A stretch of DNA of 13,399 nt. It comes from Cudoniella acicularis (Eukaryota > Ascomycota > Leotiomycetes > Helotiales > Helotiaceae). Positions 1 through 7,340 of the stretch are shown piece after piece (position 1 is the stretch's first letter; every line of letters starts with the position of its first letter). Both the position numbers and the translations under genes were made by a program. The stretch covers positions 1 through 13,399 of the forward strand of contig JAAMPI010001526.1 in assembly GCA_013054445.1 (NCBI GenBank), given 5' to 3'. The notes below the pieces were generated by a model, which saw only the letters and a list, made by a program, of their open reading frames with translations, had not been told where the DNA came from and did not search any database.

Positions 1-597
1 GGAGAGGGGAGGGACCCGGGGGGCCTCAGGGGCCTCCTTTTAGCAAGGCAATCGTAAGCGATATTCGGGTAACCTTCCCTGCCAGCCTGTGAACTCGGGA
101 CCTCTACACTTTCGCAGCCTCGACAACGCGATGACAGACTTTCCTCCTCATCATCCTGTGCACACTGCCTTGCTTTATGATAGCTCAGAGCCAATTCTTG
201 GCCGTAGCTAGCAGGCGAAATGCGATAACGTCTCGATGAAGGGCGATGCCATTGAAGCGCAGAATGCGACTTTGCGCAACACCTCACAAGCCGCATCTTT
301 CTTGCTATCATTTCAACTACAACTCTGCTAACATGCTATCAATATGCCATTTCTCTAGTATTCCGAAGCCCGTATCTTTTACACCTACGGACGAAATAAA
401 CCACGAAAACTATCGCAACGCCTTGCCTACGAGCTTCGACGCTTGTCAAAATACGATATTTGGTCGATTGGGCGCGATCAATTCCTACGAGATTTGGTAC
501 CATAGGAATACTGCTGTCTACATCTGCGAACATCAATAATTTAAGCTACGATACATATAGTGGATAACGTGAAGACCGCGGATTCTTGAAGGCGTGA
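1..597. other. Spacer with G-rich start and a broken open frame
   Basis: No gene can be supported here. Bases 6-32 hold four runs of three or more G (6-9, 11-13, 18-23, 29-32), which fit the canonical G-quadruplex pattern. The plus frame from 44 is open to a TAG at 209-211, then open again to a TAA at 329-331. The first part ends with a stretch starting MTDFPPHHPVHTALLYDSS from an ATG at 131, and the second begins QAKCDNVSMKGDAIEAQ. The peptide is not recognisable and the lengths (55 and 39 codons) are not significant alone. It could be a decayed exon or chance. Confidence 0.3.
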
Positions 598-1199
598 AGT
601 TGTACTGAGGTTGCTGCTGCTTGTGGTTGTGATTGGGGAGATTTGCTGAGCTGGGTCTCTTATTGGGAGACGCATCGCCAGTTTTGTTACCCTCGTGGAA
701 TCGCAGAAAACTTTTGCTGGTGTAAAGCACTCACAGCAAAGACTTTTAGGCGTTATAATCGCGGAGTAGGAGCAAACTCAGGAAAGACAAATGTTTTTGC
801 AGGTTCAGGAACACCAGGAATTGGCGTTCCCTACACAGGCAATATCAAAACTAGAATGCTGCGGAACGTTCTGTTTCATTGTGCTGCAAAATAATCTCGA
901 GTTATATCTATTGAGCTATTTTTTGGGGGATTCTATGGTTGTTTTTGCCCAAGTGGGAATCTTTTGCTGGCAATTTCTCCAAGTCAACCTTATGCGCTGG
1001 TTAAAAACCCGGAAATCTCAGAGGTATTCTTGGCAAGGGCTGAATTTGGCATTCTGCAATCTACCTATTTCCGCAGAGCGAGAAATTTTCTTTCTGAATC
1101 TGGTAGCCCAGAAACAATTCTCATTGCTCTCCAAGTCATGGCCTTTTGAAAAGCTATCTGACATTGGCAAAATTCACAATATACAACTACTCACCTAAA
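598..1199 (+). other. Spacer with overlapping anonymous open frames
   Basis: One plus-strand frame is open from 598 to 891, closed by a TAA at 892-894, and open again from 895 to a TGA at 1147-1149. Another plus frame runs from an ATG at 791 to 1198 (135 codons) and overlaps it. At this base composition about one such length is expected by chance in a window of this size. Neither product shows a signal peptide, domain or motif I recognise. I list the stretch so that it is not read as empty, not as a gene. Confidence 0.2.
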
Positions 1200-1547
1200 A
1201 CCTGCATGTACAAGATCCTCTCCTCCTCTATCCTGGCAAGTCCTTAAGACCGCCTTTGAGCCCCGAAACACTAAGTGCTTTTCAAGTGTCCAAATACTAA
1301 TGAGCCCACTGACACCAATTTATGTTCGCGGAGTATAAAGCCACCCAAAGACCTAACTCCACCGTCACATCAAAATTCATCATGAAGAATGACTAGATGG
1401 GCCAGACGGTGGAAGCTAAGGTCTTATCGAAGATGGCGGGTATGTTTTGCCTGCCACGTAAGAGGAGCCGTTGATATTCGGTTGCATGTTATTTCCTGCG
1501 ATTTGAAAGCTTGAGGAGTAGAAACGTCCACCTGAATATTAAGACTT
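1200..1547 (+). promoter_or_regulatory. Promoter-like stretch with a possible tiny first exon
   Basis: A TATA-like GTATAAAG (about 1332-1339) is followed by a C/A-rich leader and an ATG at 1382 that opens a four-codon frame ending TAG at 1394-1396. That stop abuts a second ATG at 1397. The second frame reads MGQTVEAKVLSKMAG and then meets GTATGT at 1440-1445, a consensus fungal 5' splice site; read through, it stops after 25 codons. The order TATA, leader, minimal upstream ORF, start and donor looks like the beginning of a gene. I cannot find a convincing downstream exon, so this may be a relic, a non-coding transcript or chance. Confidence 0.2.
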
Positions 1548-1593
1548 TGCTGTCATTTCAAGTATCTGCTGTCAATTCCCTGCCTTACTGCCA
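1548..1593 (-). repeat. TGACAGCA cluster A, minus orientation, 19-bp pitch
   Basis: Two exact TGACAGCA 8-mers (plus-strand complement at 1548-1555 and 1567-1574) lie 19 bp apart. A third, diverged copy TGGCAGTA (complement at 1586-1593) continues the 19-bp spacing and differs by two transitions. The linker between the exact copies contains CTT at the place where the other clusters also have CTT or TTT. The function is unknown. Confidence 0.6.
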
Positions 1594-2087
1594 CAAGAAT
1601 CTTCGTCTTCTCGCATAGGCTCGCAGCAAGTTGATTGTGATTAAAAAAGGGCTCTCTATCTGATCTCCTCTTACTCTATCTTCATCGCTTCACGTTGTGT
1701 CTCGAGTTCTTTTCGTCGTTCATCGGAAATTATCCCTCTACCAGCTAGGCCATTTAGGCCGTTTGGGTTGGCACTACCGTCAAAATAACCTCTCTATATA
1801 GATCGTTACAGCCATCGCCTTGCAATGCGATGATCATGTTCCCTCAGGGTCTCCGCCAGGTTATTTTACTAAGAGAACAGTCGGTCCTAAGTAGGGGCAT
1901 TTCGGATAGTTCAGTTAACATGACAGGAAGATGTTAGAATTCAATCTATTTATATAGATCTTCAATATTCCCCTTTAAAGCCCGGCGAAGAAAAAATATG
2001 AGCCCAAAAAAGGATATTTAAAGAATGGGAAAAGGGCATGGAATGAAGGATGTAGTTCATCAAAACACAACCGGTAACAGATATAAC
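1594..2087. other. Spacer with CT-rich tract
   Basis: No gene is seen. Bases 1655-1745 are strongly pyrimidine-rich on the plus strand, as in fungal promoters and leaders. The sequence GGCCATTTAGGCC near 1749 is a chance SfiI-type palindrome. TATATAGATC recurs near 1795 and 1950. These features are suggestive of regulatory DNA but assign nothing. Confidence 0.3.
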
Positions 2088-2125
2088 ATGGCGTCTGCGC
2101 AGCTAATCGCCTCTTCAACTGGAAA
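2088..2125 (+). other. Possible first micro-exon of a small spliced gene
   Basis: An ATG at 2088 in good context (AACATGGCG) opens MASAQLIASSTG and reaches GTGAGT at 2126-2131, a consensus 5' splice site. Splicing to TTTTAG ending at 2165 would give a peptide of 32 residues. Splicing to TTCTGACAG ending at 2240 would carry the frame through repeat cluster E and end at a TAA shortly after it. Both products are tiny and unrecognised. The start context and donor are good; everything downstream is inference. Confidence 0.2.
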
Positions 2126-2234
2126 GTGAGTTGGTAACACGGTTATTCATTGAATATGGTTTTAGAATTCTATCTGGCGGGGGTTGGAATTTCTTTGCGA
2201 AAACGAAGATTTTTGCAAGTGTATAATTTTGTTC

Positions 2235-2278
2235 TGACAGCAAGCTGGTTGGTGGCAACATATTAATTCTCAACAGCA
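2235..2278 (+). repeat. TGACAGCA cluster E, three copies at 18-bp pitch
   Basis: An exact TGACAGCA at 2235-2242 is followed at exact 18-bp steps by the diverged copies TGGCAACA (2253-2260) and CAACAGCA (2271-2278), each matching six of eight positions. The first 18-bp unit resembles the one at 6794 (14 of 18 positions, including AGCAAGCTGG), which suggests a common origin. Confidence 0.5.
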
Positions 2279-3087
2279 ACCGAGCCTCATAAGTGAAAGA
2301 GTGCAAATTGTTTATCTTGAGAGTACTCTCGTGCAAGCTCAAGCGTGTCCAGGATGTAGTCAGAGATGTCATGATCTGTCGGTATATCATCGATGATCGA
2401 ACTTAAAGCCCAAATTTTCATCAGGATCGAACATCGGAGCAGCTGCTATCATTCCTTTGATTTGGGCTTTCTTTTGTCCCTGTTGCAATCTAGGATCTGC
2501 CATGTCGATAGATATAGACATGCTATCGTGGTGTCGGTATTCTAATATAGAGTAGAGGGCGCGTCCGAAACTAAAGGCGCAATAATTGCGACTGATCTGA
2601 TATTGTGTTCTGGAGAGGGCTCAAAGGCGAAAGAAGGCAGTAAAAGCAAATCTAGATAAGCGCGAAGCTCAGACGTAGTGTAGCTGTATTTCGAGGGCTG
2701 GAGGCTATTCCCAGAATTATGGTCGTTGTTGTGTAGATTATTGAAAGTGAGAAGGGAGAGCGAGGTCGGATGGAGGCGTTGTCAAAGTTTATGGTGCTGA
2801 AGATTCAATGAATAAGGTGGGTGAATTAGTAATACTCCCTCCCCTTCTCTCCTCCCTGGGGTATATAATCGTCTTCTACGCGTCTTGTACATGTTCCTGA
2901 GTTGTCCTCCTAGATAACGGATGAAAAGACCAAGCAGGTTCGTGTTCTAGCCTAAGTCTCTAAGATGCTATTTTCCTTTGCTACAGAAAGATATTCTGAC
3001 TGGGTGTGGCATAAGTAGTGCAGTGCATTTTGAGCTTGTAATTAGAAGTCTGGTGAAGCTGATATTAAAGATATGAATAGTGAAAAA
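2279..3087. other. Spacer with an orphan CT-plus-TATA promoter motif
   Basis: No gene is seen. A pyrimidine-rich tract (about 2836-2857) runs into GGGGTATATAATC, with TATATAA at 2862-2868 on the plus strand, the arrangement of a fungal core promoter. The next ATG (2921) opens only six codons before a possible donor, and no long frame follows. An inverted repeat CATGTC / GACATG sits at 2501-2506 and 2517-2522, overlapping CGATAG / CTATCG. Confidence 0.3.
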
Positions 3088-3131
3088 TGACAGCATGAAT
3101 TTTGTTGACAGCAACTTAGATGATGACAGTA
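3088..3131 (+). repeat. TGACAGCA cluster B, three copies at 18-bp pitch
   Basis: Exact copies lie at 3088-3095 and 3106-3113, and a one-mismatch copy TGACAGTA lies at 3124-3131. The pitch is 18 bp throughout. ATGAATA begins 15 bp upstream of the first copy, and the same word begins 13 bp upstream of cluster C. One frame across the cluster reads DSMNFVDSNLDDDSILGEW and continues open to a TGA at 3196-3198, so a translated origin cannot be excluded. Confidence 0.65.
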
Positions 3132-3657
3132 TTTTAGGTGAATGGCTTTTGGGATTCAAGTTATCTACTGGTGCGATGTCTCCTTCATGGTCTTGAATCT
3201 TTTGTGACAACGTCGCAGTTGAAGGGTATTGTCGTGCAGCTTCTTCTCTGGAGAATGGTCGAAAATCTCACACCGCATGACCGTATCCTTTGCGGCATAG
3301 ATGTGTTACACTTGGCTCGATATGAAATTGTAAACAATATATATTCATTCAACTGCTTAGTAGTCTGTGCTAAGTCATTCGCTCACAGTCTCACATCACT
3401 TGGAAGAACAAACACCGTGGAATGGTAAAAGATTATCCAAAAAGAGTTACATGATTTGAAATACGCTCTCCATTTTTTTTTAGGTACTTAGCTTATGGTT
3501 TTAATATATTCTTATATAAATATTTCGAAGTGTTTTAGGGAGCCTAACGCAGCATGCAATTCGCGAGCCGATGGTAATTAATGCGACAACCTCTCTGTAC
3601 ACCACCCTTCCCTTCCCTTATTTAAAACAAATATCTGCACATCATTTCCCCAAACCT
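3132..3657. other. Spacer and reductase 3' flank
   Basis: Only short anonymous frames are seen. The region is AT-rich, with a T9 tract near 3473. At the right end, on the minus strand and just after the reductase stop, three GGG runs and one GG run lie at 3602-3617, a near G-quadruplex pattern in the likely 3' UTR. No polyadenylation signal is clear. Confidence 0.4.
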
Positions 3658-4515
3658 CTACTTCCTAACAATCTCCCCAACAACATCCATCCCCGTCATC
3701 CCCTTCACCATCCCATCAAACATCCCAAACGGCAAAATAGCCGCAACCCTCGCCAACCCCGCCTGCTCCCCCCTCCAAACAACACTTGGCGGTTTCCCCC
3801 TCAATAAATCCCTCACAACCAATTTCGCCCACTGCTCCGCCAGCATCCCCGTATCCGTAAACCCCTCCTGCCTCAGCGCTTTCTCCACTACCTCTTTCGC
3901 AGGCTCGTAAATTGACCCCTCCGGCAAAGAAGCTTGTTCCCCTCCTCTTTGATTCTTTGAGTTTTGAATTAGGTTGGATCGCACGACCCCGGTTTTTAAG
4001 TCGACGACGGTGATGCCGAAGGGTTCGAGTTCTAACCGCATCGTGTCGGAGAACATTGATATTGCGGCTTTGGAGGCGTTGTATGCGGATTGGAATGGTG
4101 TGGTTGTAACAGCGGCGATAGATGTTTGGTTTACGATCATGCCTTTAGATGATTTGAGCAGTAGAGGTAAGAACGCCTGCGTTATAGCGAGATAAGACCA
4201 AACGTTAAGATCGAATAGCTTCTTAGCAGAGGAGATGGACATGTCTGCAACAGGCATGCTGTACCCAGCGCCAGCATTATTGACTAAAATGTCTAGGCTA
4301 GATAGTTTTCTAAAGCAGGCGGCGATTGAAGACTCTGATAGGACGTCAAGAGTGAGCGTTTCGATGCCGAGAGAGGAGAGGTTGGCCATTTTGGAGGGGT
4401 TTCGAGCCGTGGCGTAGACGTGGAGACCGGCTTCGTGGAAGGCGATTGCGAGGGCGGAACCCAGGCTGCCGTCTGAGCAGCCGGTTATAAGAACGCTTAG
4501 TTTGGAGGTTGACAT
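3658..4515 (-). CDS. Short-chain dehydrogenase/reductase, AYR1-like
   Basis: This is an intronless 285-residue classical SDR, probably NADPH-dependent. The Rossmann fold opens with TGCSDGSLG (11-19), the form seen in fungal relatives of yeast Ayr1. R38 at the end of strand 2 (ATAR) favours NADPH. D57, NNAG (79-82), N104, S132 and the YxxxK pair Y145/K149 complete the cofactor-binding and catalytic set. The C-terminal part (EGSIYEP at 199-205, VVWRG at 245-249, a hydrophobic end) resembles Ayr1, which reduces 1-acyl-dihydroxyacetone phosphate at the ER and lipid droplets. The exact substrate is inference, since this subfamily is large in filamentous fungi. The start is chosen because AAAAATGTC is a good context and an in-frame TAA lies three codons upstream. 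Codon endings change from C-rich to G/T-rich near residue 180. Length is normal and no break is seen. Confidence 0.93.
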   Translation of the reverse strand: MSTSKLSVLITGCSDGSLGSALAIAFHEAGLHVYATARNPSKMANLSSLGIETLTLDVLSESSIAACFRKLSSLDILVNNAGAGYSMPVADMSISSAKKLFDLNVWSYLAITQAFLPLLLKSSKGMIVNQTSIAAVTTTPFQSAYNASKAAISMFSDTMRLELEPFGITVVDLKTGVVRSNLIQNSKNQRGGEQASLPEGSIYEPAKEVVEKALRQEGFTDTGMLAEQWAKLVVRDLLRGKPPSVVWRGEQAGLARVAAILPFGMFDGMVKGMTGMDVVGEIVRK

Positions 4516-4638
4516 TTTTATTTATTTAAAAGCAGCGGAATTTCAACAAGGAATCTATCTAGAAGTTGATTTCGAGGTGTCGGCACTGTTGAAGTACTCA
4601 GAAAACACAGACAAACCCCACAAAAAAACACCTAATAT

Positions 4639-4661
4639 TTCGGAGAGAATATTCTCCCGAA
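4639..4661. promoter_or_regulatory. Palindrome in the reductase promoter
   Basis: GAGAATATTCTC (4645-4656) is a perfect 12-bp palindrome. It is extended by TTCGG on the left and CCGAA on the right, with a single unpaired A at 4644. It lies 124-146 bp upstream of the reductase ATG. The GAAnnTTC core resembles half of a heat-shock element, but the outer spacing is not canonical. It could be a site for a dimeric factor. Confidence 0.4.
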
Positions 4662-4746
4662 GCCCGAATTATTAAGACTTGAAACCTCTACATTCTAAAA
4701 AACTCAATCAATAGAATTAAAAATCAAATTAGAGAAATCGGCTGAA

Positions 4747-4861
4747 TGCTGCACCGCGTCAGGGTTAGCGAGCTCCGAGTTTTAACTCGAATCAACTTCG
4801 GAGCCGAATTTGGACTCGGGTTTCGCTAACCCTGTGCGCTAACTCAGGGGCTGGTAGAGGG
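4747..4861. mobile_element. MITE-like inverted-repeat element
   Basis: CAGGGTTAGCGA (4760-4771) is matched by its exact reverse complement at 4823-4834. With two mismatches the arms extend to 20 bp. Inside are a further inverted repeat, GCTCCGA / TCGGAGC (4772-4778 and 4798-4804), and the hairpin CGAGTTTTAACTCG (4776-4789). The 10-mer ATCGGCTGAA occurs at 4737-4746 and again at 4862-4871 and could be a target-site duplication. If so, the element is 115 bp with weak outermost ends. Alternatively the core 75 bp (CAGGG...CCCTG, hAT-like ends) is the element, without a clear duplication. It codes for nothing and sits 222-356 bp upstream of the reductase start. Confidence 0.55.
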
Positions 4862-4871
4862 ATCGGCTGAA

Positions 4872-5139
4872 AATTGCCCCGAAGAATTTATGGAAGCACT
4901 ACTATAAGTCGATCTTTTAGGCTGTTTTAGAGGGAGGCTGTTATGGCCCAGCTGCAAGGGCGAGGCCAAAAAAGCGATTGTTGATCTGGGGATTTCTGCT
5001 TTGATTTCTTTTTTTGGTGTTGTTATTTGAGGAGCTGTGGAGGAAATATACGGTGAAATGGTCTATGGAGAGAGAGTGGGACGTTTGCTGATGTTTCACT
5101 TCAGCTGTTTGGTTTATTTCATACCAATGAATATAAGAA
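4872..5139. other. Spacer
   Basis: No gene or clear signal is seen. There is a short T-rich tract near 5007. Confidence 0.4.
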
Positions 5140-5165
5140 TGACAGCATCATCTTCAATGACAGCA
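5140..5165 (+). repeat. TGACAGCA cluster C, two exact copies at 18-bp pitch
   Basis: Exact copies at 5140-5147 and 5158-5165 have an 18-bp pitch, as in cluster B. ATGAATA begins 13 bp upstream. One frame reads DSIIFNDSKLTT, parallel to DSMNFVDSNLDD in cluster B. Consistent with a dispersed unit rather than chance. Confidence 0.65.
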
Positions 5166-5872
5166 AGCTAACCACCAGCCAACAACACAAAAGAAAGCAA
5201 CAATTTCCCAAACCAACCGTCCAAAGATATATACCCTTCAGTTTCTTAACTTGCTTGAACTTCTCCAGGCACTAGGAGATCATTCAAATACTCAGATTCA
5301 TTTTGTGTAACGTTGGGACTTCTCTACTTCCGTCAGCAATCACATCCGTTGGTTGTTCCGTCGGTTCTCTCGTTGATAGTTGATCTGACGGCGATAAAGT
5401 CGGATATTTATACTTCGTGTTGTAGTCGGGAACCACAATTGAAAGGGGTGGAAGTGAAAGGAGGTTTAAGGCTTTTGATACAAGAATTTAAAACTAATTC
5501 CATGGATTCAACCCCTCACTCTTATATCTGTCTAATTCTTCCGCGAGTATTCACCAACTTCGAAGAATATGCTATACTTTCTTGGAAGCTGCAAGTGGCG
5601 GGACTGGATAGCGACAAAGATACATAAATTGATATAAACTGCACTCTCATTTCTGAGTTGCGTTCAAATCCGGCCGCCAATATGAGAGGCCTAAAGTGCA
5701 TGATCATTTGGAGTATAAAGATTCCTGGTTTTCTACTTGACTTCAAGCGTCACTCTCCGCTGAGATTTGTGGGTCTTGGCGAGGGAAAGAGGACGTTGCT
5801 GAGGGCTGTGAGGTTACAAACACATCGGGGAAAAAGAGTGAGAAGATACAATTTTAAAGAAATGAGTTCCAA
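5166..5872. other. Spacer
   Basis: No gene is supported. Plus-strand frames of 104 codons (5313-5627) and 87 codons (5658-5921) have no recognisable product. AGATATATACCC near 5224 could be a TATA element. Confidence 0.35.
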
Positions 5873-5898
5873 TGACAGCGTGTGTGTTTTTGATAGTG
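5873..5898 (+). repeat. Diverged TGACAGCA cluster G, 18-bp pitch
   Basis: TGACAGCG (5873-5880) and TGATAGTG (5891-5898) sit exactly 18 bp apart. All differences from TGACAGCA are transitions. Translated in the same register as clusters B and C it reads DSVCVFDSDE. Confidence 0.4.
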
Positions 5899-6299
5899 AT
5901 GAATGCGTGAGAGAAAAGTGAACTTGCGTGCGACTCTATTAAAACTTAAGTCAGCAGCAGTAAATACAACAAGCCCAGTCCAATCCATCCACCATTTCAA
6001 AATGCAAGTAAATGTGAAATCTACCTCTACTCAGGACGTCAACACATTTAGCAGTACCTTCGATAGAAGGTTTGATCTGCAAGCACTCAAGGAAACTTTG
6101 TCCTGAATCTGGAAATTAAATAGAATTTCGTAGAAGGCTTTGCAAATGACTCTGAGATAGGTGGCGGAAAGTGAAAATTCGATCCAACTTCTAGGGAGAT
6201 TTCCTCGCCTTCAAGGGTTCTTTAGTAGAGAGTTCACCCTAACAGTTTTGGCATTCCCCCAGGAAAAATCAACCTTGAGCGCGTACCTGCTATCCAAAA
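5899..6299. other. Spacer
   Basis: Only short frames are present (67 codons or fewer along most of its length). No gene, RNA or repeat is recognised. Confidence 0.35.
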
Positions 6300-6426
6300 C
6301 TAAAAACCCCTCAAATTACAGCACAGTAGTACGCCATTTGGCAAATCCAATCAATCACACCAAACCAACCTCTTCGAATTAGAAAGAAGAATGCACTATT
6401 ATCGAAAAGTCATATCCTATGAACGC
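6300..6426 (+). repeat. Diverged direct repeat, copy 1
   Basis: This is the partner of 7208-7340. The best block, 6378-6426 against 7292-7340, matches at 42 of 49 positions without gaps. Further left, the shared words CTCAAA-TACAGCA and GGCA, with small indels, extend the similarity. Several differences are C/T or G/A transitions. Both copies are non-coding. It may be a relic of a transposable element or a segmental duplication. Confidence 0.6.
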
Positions 6427-6793
6427 TTCACAGTGTACTGACTACACGAAAGTATTTTTGCATACCGTCGAATAAAAAAAAAATCTCGCCTCACTTCTCA
6501 AAAGCGTTGAAGTTGAGTTCTGGGTTTTACAAGGCATAAAAAGGGTTCTGGGAGATTGAAATTTCGTTCTGGATCATCCAGCCGTACTGAGTTAAAGGCT
6601 GATGTGGAGAATGCCTCTGCTGGGCTGTGGATCGATAGTCTTTCCTGCATTTTTGAGGAGGCTCTTCCAGAAGTCGAGGGGAATTTCCATCAATGGAAAT
6701 GGGAGGATGCTTGAGACCTTTAACTCTGGTTAGTTGCTTGATTGGATTTCTTGAAAATGAATGTGAAAATAAACATAGTAGCATTACCTTTAT
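6427..6793. other. Spacer
   Basis: It contains an A10 tract near 6473-6482. A minus-strand frame of 138 codons (6527-6943) has a hydrophobic middle but no recognisable domain, no good start context and no splice signals that I trust. Confidence 0.3.
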
Positions 6794-6837
6794 TAATAGC
6801 AAGCTGGATGCTAAAACCGGCAGTTTTATCGACAGCA
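6794..6837 (+). repeat. Diverged TGACAGCA cluster F
   Basis: TAATAGCA (6794-6801) and CGACAGCA (6830-6837) are 36 bp apart, twice the 18-bp pitch. A very weak middle copy lies at 6812. The first 18-bp unit matches cluster E at 14 of 18 positions. TAAT in place of TGAC is two G-to-A / C-to-T type transitions, as repeat-induced point mutation would give. Confidence 0.4.
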
Positions 6838-7207
6838 ACTCCAGGAATAAGCAAGCTAGATATCGAATCATAAACTCGTAACTGATAGTATAAAATGAGG
6901 GGAGTCCCTTTTCAAAATTACAACTAATGCTAAGTTGTTCCAAGCAATAACATCGTAATCAGTCGAGCCTCTGGTGTGCAGTTGTGTTTGAACTCGATCA
7001 ACGCTGGCACTCGTTGCGTGTCTTTGGTTTGGTTCCAAATACGTGTTCAAGAAATCCCAAATTTTGTCGCGATTTGCTAACACCTGTGTGAAGAATACTG
7101 GGTACGAATTTCCTCCTGCTCATATGTCCCCATTTGCAGGATCCATTGTGCTGGAGTGATTGTCAAGCGTATCCAATCTATTGGATCTCTAGAAAATAAA
7201 TAGCACT
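6838..7207. other. Spacer
   Basis: No gene or clear motif is seen. It lies between the two copies of the direct repeat. Confidence 0.35.
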
Positions 7208-7340
7208 CAAAGTACAGCAGTATGTCACTCGGCAGATTTGATTTCAATGATTTCTACAATACCTTACTTGACACGAATTTTAGTCAGTAGTATTAGAAAG
7301 AAGCATGTACTATTATCGAAAATCCATGTCCTATTAACAC
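7208..7340 (+). repeat. Diverged direct repeat, copy 2
   Basis: This is the partner of 6300-6426, about 914 bp away in the same orientation. ATTAGAAAGAAG and ACTATTATCGAAAA are identical in both copies. The interval between copies holds short-repeat cluster F. The spacing would suit a small element with direct terminal repeats, but no coding remnant is found inside. Confidence 0.6.

Noticed and set aside
791..1198. 135-codon plus-strand open frame as a gene
   Set aside because: It has no recognisable domain, overlaps another open frame, and has a length expected about once by chance in a window of this size.
1548..3131. CRISPR-like array from regularly spaced 8-mers
   Set aside because: The units are 8 bp with 10-11 bp gaps, at most three per cluster, in a eukaryotic genome; nothing resembles repeats, spacers or cas genes.
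4760..4834. Rho-independent terminator
   Set aside because: The genome is eukaryotic and the arms are separated by about 50 bp with nested repeats and no T tract, which suits a transposable-element relic better.
6527..6943. 138-codon minus-strand open frame with a hydrophobic middle
   Set aside because: The hydrophobicity follows from AT-rich sequence, there is no family resemblance, and it crosses repeat cluster F.
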